Under the pieces are notes generated by a model. It was not told the origin of the DNA and did not search any database. It worked only from the letters and a program-made list of their open reading frames with translations. The translations under genes were made by a program, and so were the position numbers. Below, piece by piece: positions 56,233 to 64,000 of a stretch of 64,000 bases of DNA. Every line of letters begins with the position of its first letter. Position 1 is the first letter of the stretch. The DNA is taken from the NCBI GenBank assembly GCA_903919145.1, contig CAIXGW010000056.1, positions 1-64,000 on the forward strand, given 5' to 3'. The stretch is from an uncultured Myxococcales bacterium (GTDB taxonomy: Bacteria; Myxococcota_A; UBA9042).

Positions 56233-58629
56233 ATGCCAATCGACGGTCAACTGCCCTACGACATCCCCGGCGACTCGCTCTTGCGACCGCTGGTTCAGGC
56301 TTGGACGGTACGCCTCGAGGCGTCCGCCCAGTCCCGTTCTCGCTGGCAGTCGATCGTCGATGAGATCATGCTGTTTTACGGCCGCTCCGCCGCGGCGATG
56401 TGGGACGAGACCATCGCCAAGAAGTTCTGGTCCGGGACGATCAAGCCCCGGTTCCGTGTCTCGATCAACCTGGCCTACGAGTACGTCGCGGTCATGCTTC
56501 CCAATTTGATGTGGGACAACCCGCATCGGACGGTGGAGCCCAAGAGCCCGATCCAGATTCCCCCGGAGTTGTTCGGCGACGACGAGACCGGGCAAATGAT
56601 GGCCCAGCAGATCCAGCAAGAACAGGGTCAGATGCAGGGCGTGTCGAAACTGGGGGCCTATCTCCAGCAGGACTGGCTGAACTACACGGCCCGCGAACAG
56701 CCCCAGGGCCTGCTGTGGCACTCGACCATGATGACGCTGGATGCGTTGCTCAAGGGGAGGGGGACGATGTGGCCGCGTCCGCACCAGTTCCCTGGCAGCG
56801 GCAAGTTGATCACCGGCTGCTTCCGGGAGCCCCCGGAAAACCTGTTCATCGACCCTGACGCCAAGACGATGGCCGACGCCAAGTGGATCGCGCTGAAGCA
56901 CATCGAGCTTCATCGCGAGGTCGAGAAGCGGTTCAAGTTGCCGGCCGGCTACCTAAAGAACCGGGCCACGCTCGAAAGCTCATGGGCGTACAGCCAGAAC
57001 CTGCTGGGTGCCACGCCTTCGCATCCCCATCGCGTTGACGGCCAGAGCAACGACTACGTGGTCTGGTACGAAATTTTTTCCAAGGCTGGCGTCGGGGGCG
57101 AGCGGACGGCGGTCTACGAGCCGGTCAAAGCCCACCTTCAGGAGACTGTCGGCGACTACGCCTACTTGGCAATTTGCCCGGCGTGTCCGTGGCCGCTGAA
57201 CTGCCCGGCCGACAAGATCACCCAAGGGGCGAGCACCGACGACGTTCGACGCATGTTTGAGTGGCCCGTGCCGCTGTTCTGGAAGGACGATCGCTGGCCC
57301 TGCGAGCTGTTGGACTTTTACCCGAACAACGACGAGAAAGACCCCGGCATGGCATGGCCGATCGCTCCGCTGGCCCCGGCGCTGGGCGAGATCAAGCTGT
57401 TGAACTTCCTGATCCCCTTCCTGTGCAACCGGGTGTGGATGAGCAGCCGCGACTTCTGGTTTGTGCTGGGAACGAACCTGAAGCACTACAAAGACTTCCT
57501 GGAGAACGGGGACGATCAGTGCGTGATCCCGACGCCGGCCATGACGGACGACGTGCGGAAGGTGATTACCCAGCTTACCCAAGCTGAGACCCGCCGCGAC
57601 ATGTGGGAACTGATCGGGCTTGTCACGGACCTGTTCAGGATGCGAGTCGGGCTGCCGGTTGGGATGTACGGCAAGAACGAGAACGACACCCAGAACCGCT
57701 CCGCCGAGGAGACGATCGCCAAGCAGCGGATGTACGAGTCCCGGCCACAATTCATGCAAAAGATGGTCGTGGACATCCAAGGCCGCGTGGCGTGCGGAGA
57801 AGCGATGGTGGCCCGCCGGTTCGTCCGGTCGCAGCACGTCGCCCCGCGGCTCGGCCAAACGCTCGGTTCGTGGTGGGATCGGGTGGTTGCGATCGACGAT
57901 GACGAAGCGATTGCCCGGCAGTACGACTACACGGTCGAGGCCGCCAGCATCCGCCGCCCGAACCGGGATCGGGACGTTGCCAACTTGCAGCAAGTCGCCA
58001 CGATCTGGCTGCCAGTGGCGATGGCAGCCGCCCAGGCGTCCGGGAACTTCGAGCCCGTCAACGGCATGATGACCAAGTGGGGCGAGATGCACGATCAGGA
58101 CATGGCGAGCATGATGATCCCCGGCCAGTCCGAAGAGATGCAGCAGGCCCAGCAACAGGCCCAACAACTTGAACAGCAGAAGATGGAGATGGAAGCCGCC
58201 AAGATGCAGGCCGAAATCCAGGGCAAGCAAATGGACGTGCAAGCCAAGGTCATGGACGCCCAAATCAAGCAGGAGACCGCCAAATCGGACCTTCAGATCA
58301 AGGCGGCCGAGATGCAGCTTGATGCCGCCCAGCAGCAGCAGGAAATGGCCTTTGACGCTAAGAAGGCCGAGATGGAAATCCAGTTGGAGTCCGGCAAGGG
58401 CGTGATGCAGCTCCTGATGGAACGGCAGAAGGGCCAGCAGAAGATGCAGCAGGACGCCCAGCAGGGCGCGGTCAAGATGGCGACGGCGGTCCAGGGTGCC
58501 CAGGTCCAGGGTGCTGTTGCCAAACAAAAAGCAAAGTCACAGATCGACGTGGCTAGAGCAAAAGCAGCGCAAGCGAAGAAACAGGCCAAGCAGAAACCGA
58601 GTCCCAAGCCCCAAGGGAAGAAACGATGA
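56233..58629 (+). CDS. Portal protein (putative)
   Basis: A 798-residue protein. Residues 1-560 resemble portal (head-tail connector) proteins: RSRWQSIVDEIMLFYG, VSINLAYEYVAVMLPN and a Lys/Arg-rich stem region. Residues about 620-770 are a very Gln/Met/Ala-rich helix repeated as QAQQLEQQKMEME-type units, a possible crown or internal barrel longer than usual. A basic tail follows. Position after terminase supports the portal call. It overlaps the next gene by 4 bases. Confidence 0.7.
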   Translation: MPIDGQLPYDIPGDSLLRPLVQAWTVRLEASAQSRSRWQSIVDEIMLFYGRSAAAMWDETIAKKFWSGTIKPRFRVSINLAYEYVAVMLPNLMWDNPHRTVEPKSPIQIPPELFGDDETGQMMAQQIQQEQGQMQGVSKLGAYLQQDWLNYTAREQPQGLLWHSTMMTLDALLKGRGTMWPRPHQFPGSGKLITGCFREPPENLFIDPDAKTMADAKWIALKHIELHREVEKRFKLPAGYLKNRATLESSWAYSQNLLGATPSHPHRVDGQSNDYVVWYEIFSKAGVGGERTAVYEPVKAHLQETVGDYAYLAICPACPWPLNCPADKITQGASTDDVRRMFEWPVPLFWKDDRWPCELLDFYPNNDEKDPGMAWPIAPLAPALGEIKLLNFLIPFLCNRVWMSSRDFWFVLGTNLKHYKDFLENGDDQCVIPTPAMTDDVRKVITQLTQAETRRDMWELIGLVTDLFRMRVGLPVGMYGKNENDTQNRSAEETIAKQRMYESRPQFMQKMVVDIQGRVACGEAMVARRFVRSQHVAPRLGQTLGSWWDRVVAIDDDEAIARQYDYTVEAASIRRPNRDRDVANLQQVATIWLPVAMAAAQASGNFEPVNGMMTKWGEMHDQDMASMMIPGQSEEMQQAQQQAQQLEQQKMEMEAAKMQAEIQGKQMDVQAKVMDAQIKQETAKSDLQIKAAEMQLDAAQQQQEMAFDAKKAEMEIQLESGKGVMQLLMERQKGQQKMQQDAQQGAVKMATAVQGAQVQGAVAKQKAKSQIDVARAKAAQAKKQAKQKPSPKPQGKKR

Positions 58630-59183
58630 ACCAAGCCATCTATGCCCAGTCCCTCGCCGCCGGCTGCACGCCGCGTATGGCCGAACTTCTCGCCTGCCGC
58701 CGCGTCAACGTGATCGGAACCGACAAGAAGTACATGGCCGGCTTCAAGCGTTTTGGTGACGAAATGGCCCCTGAGCACGCCGCCAAGGTGGCCCGGCAAC
58801 TGCGCCGCAACGGCGTGTCTGTGGATTCCAACACGATCTACATGCCGGACATGGCCCAGTTTGAAGGCGACCCCAGGGCGGCTTTCCGGCCCTCGGACGG
58901 CCGCGGCGAGATCATCCGCCGCTGCGAGCGCATGGGTGCCAAACGCGATCTGTCCGCAGGCCGGAGCACGATGAAATTTGAGTGGGACAAGCCGGCCGTC
59001 GACCCGCTGGAATCAGCCCCGCCAGTGGCCGACGACATCGTGATGCGGGAAGTCCGCGACATGGTGCGTGCGAATCCCGATGTGGCGCATGAACCGCTCG
59101 CCAAGTTGAAAGCGGAAGTCATTAAGAAGCGACGCCCGGCACAAGGGCGCAAGAGCAATACCATCCTACCAGCAAAGGGCTGA
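58626..59183 (+). CDS. Hypothetical head-region protein
   Basis: A 185-residue basic, helical protein starting MNQAIYAQSLAAG, with a likely disordered Lys/Arg-rich C-terminus. Probably a DNA- or head-associated minor protein. Coupled to the portal gene by ATGA. Confidence 0.5.
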   Translation: MNQAIYAQSLAAGCTPRMAELLACRRVNVIGTDKKYMAGFKRFGDEMAPEHAAKVARQLRRNGVSVDSNTIYMPDMAQFEGDPRAAFRPSDGRGEIIRRCERMGAKRDLSAGRSTMKFEWDKPAVDPLESAPPVADDIVMREVRDMVRANPDVAHEPLAKLKAEVIKKRRPAQGRKSNTILPAKG

Positions 59184-59186
59184 ACT

Positions 59187-59864
59187 ATGACCATCTCTGC
59201 TTTACTGTCGATGCGGCTTCCCTACGCCCTGAACGACGTGGCCGCGGCTGCCGAACTGGAAACCCTCCTGAACGAAATTTCGGCCGCCCCGACTCCGGCC
59301 GGGACTGCGGTGATTTCCGGCGATCTGTGGATGCGGCTGAAGTACGCCATGAACAACGACACGGCGGGGGATGAACTGAGGGACTTGCTGAACAAGAAGA
59401 AGCGGCATTACGCGGTGTCCCCGACCACGGCGATTCCGGTGTCCGCGAATCTCGCTGCGAGGCTCGTCCCGATGGTCAACGACGAAGCCTGGGCCAAGGA
59501 AATGGAAACGATCTTGGAGTACGGGATCGCTGGCGGGTTTAGCGCGTCGGCAACGCCGTCGAGAACTGTCTCGTCAACGCCGTCGAGGACCGTCAGTTCG
59601 ACTCCAAGTTCCACTGTCTCGTCAACGCCGTCAAGCACGCCATCCAGAACCGTCAGTTCGACCCCGAGCGCTACGGTTTCGGCAACCGTCAGTTCGACTC
59701 CAAGCACGTCGGTATCAAACACTCCGAGCACGTCACCGTCTAGCACGGTCAGTTCGACGCCGAGTGCTACTGTCTCGTCAACGCCATCAAGTACGGTATC
59801 AAGTACGGTTAGTTCGACGCCTTCCAGCACCGTGTCGTCAACTCCGTCCGCAACGGGAGGGTAA
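59187..59864 (+). CDS. Mucin-like Ser/Thr/Pro-rich protein
   Basis: A 225-residue protein. Residues 1-120 contain two related helical segments (MRLPYALNDVAAAAELETLL, MRLKYAMNNDTAGDELRDLL) and a third weaker one, about 65 residues apart. Residues 128-223 are almost only Ser, Thr, Pro, Val and Ala in units such as STPSSTVSSTPS, the pattern of an O-glycosylated stalk. It is directly followed by glycosyltransferase-like and related genes. Probably a virion fibre or decoration protein whose stalk is glycosylated; glycosylation is inference. Confidence 0.6.
   Translation: MTISALLSMRLPYALNDVAAAAELETLLNEISAAPTPAGTAVISGDLWMRLKYAMNNDTAGDELRDLLNKKKRHYAVSPTTAIPVSANLAARLVPMVNDEAWAKEMETILEYGIAGGFSASATPSRTVSSTPSRTVSSTPSSTVSSTPSSTPSRTVSSTPSATVSATVSSTPSTSVSNTPSTSPSSTVSSTPSATVSSTPSSTVSSTVSSTPSSTVSSTPSATGG
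59555..59855 (+). repeat. Degenerate tandem repeats encoding the Ser/Thr/Pro stalk
   Basis: Repeats about 18-24 bases long with a shared CGTCAGTTCGAC or GTCTCGTCAACGCCG core, varying at third positions. Probably prone to copy-number change. Confidence 0.75.
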
Positions 59865-59865
59865 G

Positions 59866-60525
59866 ATGCGAGACGATTTGACGGTCATCCACTACACGAA
59901 TAACTGCGAAGAGGAAGGCTTCGCGTCCCGAATTAGGGAGTCGCTCATTCAAGCGATGGGCGACCTCCCGCTGATCTCGGTGTCCCAGAAGCCGATGGAC
60001 TTCGGCGAGAACATCTGCGTCGGGGACGTGGGATCGTCGAGCCAAAACACTTGGCGGCAGATCCAGATCGGTGCAATTCAAGCGACTACCAAGTTCGTTT
60101 GCATGGCCGAGGCAGATACCGTGTACCCGCCGGAGTATTTCCAGTACACGCCGCCAGTGGAAGATACCATCTGTTGTGCCCGTCCGATGTATGTCCTGAT
60201 GGCCAGAACGAATATCGTCTGCCAATACTGGCCAAAGAAGCGAGGATCGTTAGGTGCGTCCATGATGGGCAGGGAACGCATTATCCGGGGGATCGGGCAC
60301 GTTCTGAAAACCCTTGGGTTATGGGGTGATGTAGATGAACGGAACCCTATTTTCGAGGACGTGTTCCAGATTATGAAGAGATCGTTCTTCTGGCTTCCAA
60401 CAGCAGTCATTTCCATCAAGACAGATCATGGGGTTCACGAGAAGAGTCCAAACTATCGAGGAAAGCTAAGGTCCGTCCCTCCGTTCGGAGATGCCCATGA
60501 GTTCTACAGGAAGTACGCGGGATGA
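59866..60525 (+). CDS. Glycosyltransferase-like protein, paralogue 1
   Basis: A 219-residue protein starting MRDDLTVIHYTNNCEEE; ATG at 59866 after GGGAGGG. PLISVSQKPMDFGENICVGD followed by a WRQIQIGAIQATTKFVCMAE stretch with an acid pair (AEADTVYP) suggests a GT-A-like fold. It is clearly related to the protein at 61547. Substrate unknown. Confidence 0.6.
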   Translation: MRDDLTVIHYTNNCEEEGFASRIRESLIQAMGDLPLISVSQKPMDFGENICVGDVGSSSQNTWRQIQIGAIQATTKFVCMAEADTVYPPEYFQYTPPVEDTICCARPMYVLMARTNIVCQYWPKKRGSLGASMMGRERIIRGIGHVLKTLGLWGDVDERNPIFEDVFQIMKRSFFWLPTAVISIKTDHGVHEKSPNYRGKLRSVPPFGDAHEFYRKYAG

Positions 60526-60839
60526 ACTACTTCAAGATCGACTGCATGCCGATTCCACTGTGCGTCGTCAACGACATGGCGATGAGGTCGATCGACTACG
60601 CATGGAACCGCCGGTTCACCATCTGCCGGGCCGCCAGGGAAATCTTTTGTGCTACGGATGATCCGGTGATCAAGGAGAAGTGCCGGTACATTTCGATGAT
60701 GGCAGACGCCGTGACCGCCCGGCTGGAGAAGGTGGATCCAGGATGGCTCCGCAGTGTGTATCCGCGACGAGAGGATTTTGATCAGATCATGGCCGCGGCG
60801 GCGGAAGCCATCGAGGCCCGCGACGGAGTGAACAAATGA
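60522..60839 (+). CDS. Hypothetical protein
   Basis: A 105-residue helical protein starting MNYFKIDCMPIPLCVV, coupled on both sides by ATGA to a glycosyltransferase-like and a radical-SAM gene. May be their partner. Confidence 0.55.
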   Translation: MNYFKIDCMPIPLCVVNDMAMRSIDYAWNRRFTICRAAREIFCATDDPVIKEKCRYISMMADAVTARLEKVDPGWLRSVYPRREDFDQIMAAAAEAIEARDGVNK

Positions 60840-61543
60840 AAAGGTTCTTCTGGCTAGACATCGAAACGAGTTCGTTATGCAATCGTCGGTGTTCGACGTG
60901 CATTCGGAACTCGAATCCGGCCAGAGAAGAAGTTGCCGATTGGTTCGACCAGAACCTGATGCCGATGGAGACCATCCAAGCGATTCTGGACCAAGCCGCG
61001 GCGATGGGGTTTCATGGGCGGTTGATTTTGTCGCACTTCAATGAACCGCTAATGGACCCCAGGATCGTCGAGATCGCCAAGTTGGCGAAATCGTACGGCC
61101 TGTTCAACGTGGCTGCTGTGACCAACGGGGACTTCCTGAGCGAGCAACTTGCCGCACAACTGGACCTTTACTTGGACCGATTGATCGTTTCGCTGTACTT
61201 ATCAAACGGTCGAAAACGCGAATCGCGAAAGCGGTGGATTTTGTCGCTGTTCAAGCAGACGGCCGTGCAGGTGAAGGGCTACCACGAAGTGGTTCACTGG
61301 CATCCTGGAGCAACCGACAAGTCGTCCGAACCGTGCCTGCATATGGCCCGGCTGATCATTAACCACCGTGGCCAGTACCTGCTGTGCTGCGACGACATGA
61401 TCGGGCATTTTGATTTAGGGACGTTCCCAGAGACGAGTCTGCTGGATTACTGGTACGGCGATACCAGGGGCAAGATCGTTGCTGAACTTTCCGCTGAAGG
61501 CGGGCGAAAGAACTATCCGTACTGCATGGCGTGTCCAAGGTGA
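60836..61543 (+). CDS. Radical SAM enzyme with SPASM-like end
   Basis: A 235-residue protein. Cys15, Cys19 and Cys22 (LCNRRCSTC) form the radical-SAM iron-sulfur site. The C-terminus has CCDDM and YCMACPR, as in SPASM domains with auxiliary clusters. Such enzymes modify peptides or sugars through radical chemistry. Within a glycosylation cluster it may alter a sugar or a protein side chain on the virion. Confidence 0.75.
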   Translation: MKRFFWLDIETSSLCNRRCSTCIRNSNPAREEVADWFDQNLMPMETIQAILDQAAAMGFHGRLILSHFNEPLMDPRIVEIAKLAKSYGLFNVAAVTNGDFLSEQLAAQLDLYLDRLIVSLYLSNGRKRESRKRWILSLFKQTAVQVKGYHEVVHWHPGATDKSSEPCLHMARLIINHRGQYLLCCDDMIGHFDLGTFPETSLLDYWYGDTRGKIVAELSAEGGRKNYPYCMACPR

Positions 61544-61546
61544 TCC

Positions 61547-62227
61547 ATGTCGTCGCCAGACCTTACCGTTATTTACTTCACCGCAAGCGCCGGGAATAAA
61601 GACTTTGAAACTGAGATCAGGAGAACGCTCTTGGAAACAATTCAGCCGTTGAATTTGCCGCTCATAAGCGTCTCTCAGAAGCCGCTTGATTTTGGAGAAA
61701 ACATCTGCGTCGGGGACGTGGGCGTGTCTAGTTCCAACGGATTTCGGCAGCTTCAGATCGGGGCCAATGCGGCGAAGACAAAGTTCGTTTGCATTGCGGA
61801 GTCGGATTACTTGTACCCAAGGCAGTATTTTGAATTCATCCCAGATCGCGAGGATACATTCTACGTCGCCGTCCCGACGTGGCTGTTCGATGTCAGGACG
61901 AACGTGGCGCAGAGGGTATTTCGTCGAAAGCCCCAAGGCGATGCCGGAGCGATGATCGTCGGCAGAGATACACTTATCGGCCGCATTCAAGCAATCCTCG
62001 GATCGCAGAGCACATGGAGTGACGCGACCCTTACGAGGAGGCAATCTGCTTTTCTGCTGAGGAAAAGCCAAATTAACTGTACTGTGTTCGACGTTGGCGT
62101 ACCCATCGTGACATTCAAGACGGACGGACAACTACACGTCAAGCACCCCGTCGTGTTCAGGTCAAAATGTACGGAGCTTCCGTATTGGGGATCGGCCGAG
62201 AGCTTGGCACGGAGGTACGCCGTATGA
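61547..62227 (+). CDS. Glycosyltransferase-like protein, paralogue 2
   Basis: A 226-residue protein related to paralogue 1 across its length (PLISVSQKPLDFGENICVGD, RQLQIGANAAKTKFVCIAES). Its acidic motif is SDYLYP. A tandem duplication with divergence is the likely origin. Confidence 0.6.
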   Translation: MSSPDLTVIYFTASAGNKDFETEIRRTLLETIQPLNLPLISVSQKPLDFGENICVGDVGVSSSNGFRQLQIGANAAKTKFVCIAESDYLYPRQYFEFIPDREDTFYVAVPTWLFDVRTNVAQRVFRRKPQGDAGAMIVGRDTLIGRIQAILGSQSTWSDATLTRRQSAFLLRKSQINCTVFDVGVPIVTFKTDGQLHVKHPVVFRSKCTELPYWGSAESLARRYAV

Positions 62228-62733
62228 AGCGCACAAAGATCGGAAAGGTGAGGGGCAGTTTCCTGCCGGTGCTTGATCGAATTGTCAAGCTCACGGATGG
62301 TCCGATCCTTGAGCTTGGAGTCGGTTTCTGTTCATCGCCGTACTTGCACTGGATGTGTTACCCATCCAAGCGGCGGATTGTGTCCTATGAGAACTGTCCA
62401 GACTTTTTCGACTTCGCAAAAAGTTGGATTGAGGATTTTCACGACGTTCACTGTCTTGAAGACTTCGACGGAATCGACCTGAGCGAACCGTGGGCAGTTG
62501 CGTTTGTCGATCATTCTCCGGAGCAAAGGCGTGCCATCGAAACGGGGCGATTGATCCATGCGGATTACGTGGTGATTCACGATTCAGAAGACCGCAGCGA
62601 AAGGAACTACCACCTTTCGACTGTCGCCCACCTGTTCAAGTATCAGTGGCGATGGCTTGGTGCCTTTCCACAAACCAGCGTCTGGAGCAACAAGTTCGAC
62701 CCGAACGAAATCTTCCTGAAAGAGCCCTTGTGA
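62224..62733 (+). CDS. SAM-dependent methyltransferase-like protein, paralogue 1
   Basis: A 169-residue protein; ATG at 62224 overlaps the upstream stop. DGPILELGVGFCSSPYLHW matches the SAM-binding glycine loop of class I methyltransferases, followed by VSYENCPDFF and AVAFVDHSP. Possibly methylates a sugar in the cluster product. Confidence 0.65.
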   Translation: MKRTKIGKVRGSFLPVLDRIVKLTDGPILELGVGFCSSPYLHWMCYPSKRRIVSYENCPDFFDFAKSWIEDFHDVHCLEDFDGIDLSEPWAVAFVDHSPEQRRAIETGRLIHADYVVIHDSEDRSERNYHLSTVAHLFKYQWRWLGAFPQTSVWSNKFDPNEIFLKEPL

Positions 62734-62751
62734 TGAAATGACAGGACGCGA

Positions 62752-63267
62752 ATGCCAAGGGACGCCGAAATGAGAATGGGTAAAACACGCGGCAGTTACA
62801 TGCCGGTTCTGAGTCGAATCGTGCAAGTCACGACGGGACCGATCCTTGAGCTTGGAATCGGGTTCTGCTCGACCCCGTACCTGCATTGGGCGTGCTACCC
62901 GATGAAGCGCCGTCTGGTGTCCTACGAGAACAATCCGGAATACTTCAAGTTTGGGGAAGCGTGGAAGGATGTTGCGTTCCACGAAGTTCACTGCATCGCG
63001 GACTGGGACGCCGTTGACTTGAGTCAGCCGTGGTCGATCGCGTTTGTAGACCACTGTCCGAACGAAAGACGATGGATGGAAGTTGCCAAGGTGCAACATG
63101 CAGATTACGTCGTCTGCCACGACGCCGAAGGTCGCAACGACAAGAAGTACCAGTATTCCAAATCTTCCGGTTTGTTCACGTACAGATACGACTACAGCGA
63201 AGCGTATCCCCACACCGCTGTCTTCAGCAATAAGTTTGATCCGAAGTTCATTTTCGTAGTGGATTAA
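62752..63267 (+). CDS. SAM-dependent methyltransferase-like protein, paralogue 2
   Basis: A 171-residue protein nearly collinear with paralogue 1 (GPILELGIGFCSTPYLHW, IAFVDHCP). A tandem duplicate; the two may act on different positions or partners. An internal ATG nine codons in is an alternative start. Confidence 0.65.
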   Translation: MPRDAEMRMGKTRGSYMPVLSRIVQVTTGPILELGIGFCSTPYLHWACYPMKRRLVSYENNPEYFKFGEAWKDVAFHEVHCIADWDAVDLSQPWSIAFVDHCPNERRWMEVAKVQHADYVVCHDAEGRNDKKYQYSKSSGLFTYRYDYSEAYPHTAVFSNKFDPKFIFVVD

Positions 63268-63269
63268 GT

Positions 63270-64000
63270 ATGACAATCCAGCTTTCGATCATCATCCCAT
63301 TCCTGAACAGCCACGAACTTGTTCGTCGGCAGTTCCTGTACTGGCACCGGATCGGCATCCCAGGGCCTGACACGGAGATTCTGGTCATGGACGATGGAAG
63401 CGATCCGCCGATTGAAAGTGTGGTCTCGTGGCCGTGGTCCGGTGCCGTGCGGATCATCCCGACGAACGACTTCCGCCCGTGGACATCTTCACTGGCCCGC
63501 AACACGGCCGCCAAGCTGGCTCATGGCGAGTACCTGTTTATGACGGACGGAGACTATATCTTGACGCGGGAAGCGGTCGATAAAGCCCGCAATTTCCGTG
63601 GCGATCGGCTGGGATGCAAGCGGCGGTTCGGGGTGATTGACGAGAACGGAGAATTCAAGACGGATGACAAGACGCTGATCGAATGGGGGATCCAGCCAAG
63701 CCGCATCAAGGCCAAGGGGAACCGTCTCCCGACGCATCCGAACAACTTCGTCATGCGGGCAACGCTGTTTCAGGAAATGGGCGGATACCGGGAGGACTTG
63801 ATTCTGGGCCGTGGCTATCCGCAGAAGGAAGACACCTACTTCAAGCGGAAGCTGATGAAGATGGTCTTCGCCGGTCAGATCACGTTGACTAACGAGGACC
63901 GGCCGATCATCTACATGTTCCCCAATGGCCAATACTGCGGAGACGTGGACGCCAACCCGTTCAATATGTTCCACACGCTGACCCGCAAGACACCCGAAAA
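63270..64000 (+). CDS. Family 2 glycosyltransferase, 3' end outside window
   Basis: ATG at 63270 opens a frame that runs off the window (243 complete codons). QLSIIIPFLNSHELVRRQF is the GT2 N-terminus; EILVMDDGSDPP is the nucleotide-sugar strand; MTDGDYIL gives the metal-binding acids; QKEDTYF contains the likely catalytic Glu-Asp. It belongs to the glycosylation cluster, which therefore continues beyond the window. Confidence 0.75.
   Translation, partial: MTIQLSIIIPFLNSHELVRRQFLYWHRIGIPGPDTEILVMDDGSDPPIESVVSWPWSGAVRIIPTNDFRPWTSSLARNTAAKLAHGEYLFMTDGDYILTREAVDKARNFRGDRLGCKRRFGVIDENGEFKTDDKTLIEWGIQPSRIKAKGNRLPTHPNNFVMRATLFQEMGGYREDLILGRGYPQKEDTYFKRKLMKMVFAGQITLTNEDRPIIYMFPNGQYCGDVDANPFNMFHTLTRKTPE

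Noticed and set aside
59555-59855. CRISPR array
   Set aside because: The repeats are degenerate, in frame, and encode Ser/Thr/Pro units; there are no unique spacers and no cas genes.

Overview
The window is most likely most of the genome of a temperate, tailed double-stranded DNA phage. It has terminase, portal, scaffold-like and capsid genes, a tyrosine recombinase with a small lysogeny block, an ERF/exonuclease recombination module, several HNH endonucleases and dozens of tightly packed small genes. The base composition is GC-rich. A small helix-turn-helix protein resembling DUF1580 (a family concentrated in Planctomycetes) and several short secreted proteins suggest a planctomycete host; this is inference. 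No tape-measure or sheath gene is recognisable and there is one very large virion-type protein, so a short-tailed (podovirus-like) particle is plausible but not proven. The genome continues past both ends: the first and last genes are cut by the window.

Layout. 0.4-15.2 kb, minus strand: a 1165-aa putative ejection/internal virion protein, three large beta-rich tail or adhesin proteins, then a string of small, membrane or secreted proteins that includes a signal-anchored HNH nuclease and a secreted trypsin-like protease with a collagen-like segment. 15.3-27.2 kb, plus strand: early genes from sigma70-like promoters, including a CsrA homologue that appears to start at AUU, the recombination set (ERF annealing protein, YqaJ exonuclease, ssDNA-binding-like protein), an ERCC4 nuclease and a replication initiator. 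This block ends at a bidirectional terminator at 27.25 kb. 27.3-38.1 kb, minus strand: about 27 mostly unknown small genes. Among them is a Ycf46-like AAA+ ATPase/DUF2997/DUF1257(Ycf35)/PP-loop module, plus a clamp-loader-like ATPase. These genes share repeated promoter-like and start-associated sequences. 38.2-39.2 kb, plus: two genes driven from a bidirectional copy of the same repeat. 39.2-40.6 kb: a long non-coding control region. 40.6-42.3 kb, plus: a ParB/MT-A70 adenine methyltransferase overlapping a candidate PD-(D/E)XK nuclease. 42.3-46.8 kb, minus: integrase, small regulators and a frameshifted gene. 46.9-64 kb, plus: scaffold-like, capsid, head protein, glycosyltransferase-methyltransferase fusion, terminase, portal, a Ser/Thr/Pro-rich protein and a cluster of glycosyltransferase, radical-SAM and methyltransferase genes.

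How it may work together. The right arm builds and packages the head and may decorate a mucin-like virion protein with sugars. The left arm supplies the tail, host contact and exit. The plus-strand early block handles recombination and replication and may retune host translation through CsrA. The minus-strand middle block looks like a modular accessory array whose genes carry common expression signals. That array, with its permuted-looking AAA+ ATPase next to DUF2997 and DUF1257, is the best candidate here for an undescribed system. Names rest on motifs read by eye; no database search was run.
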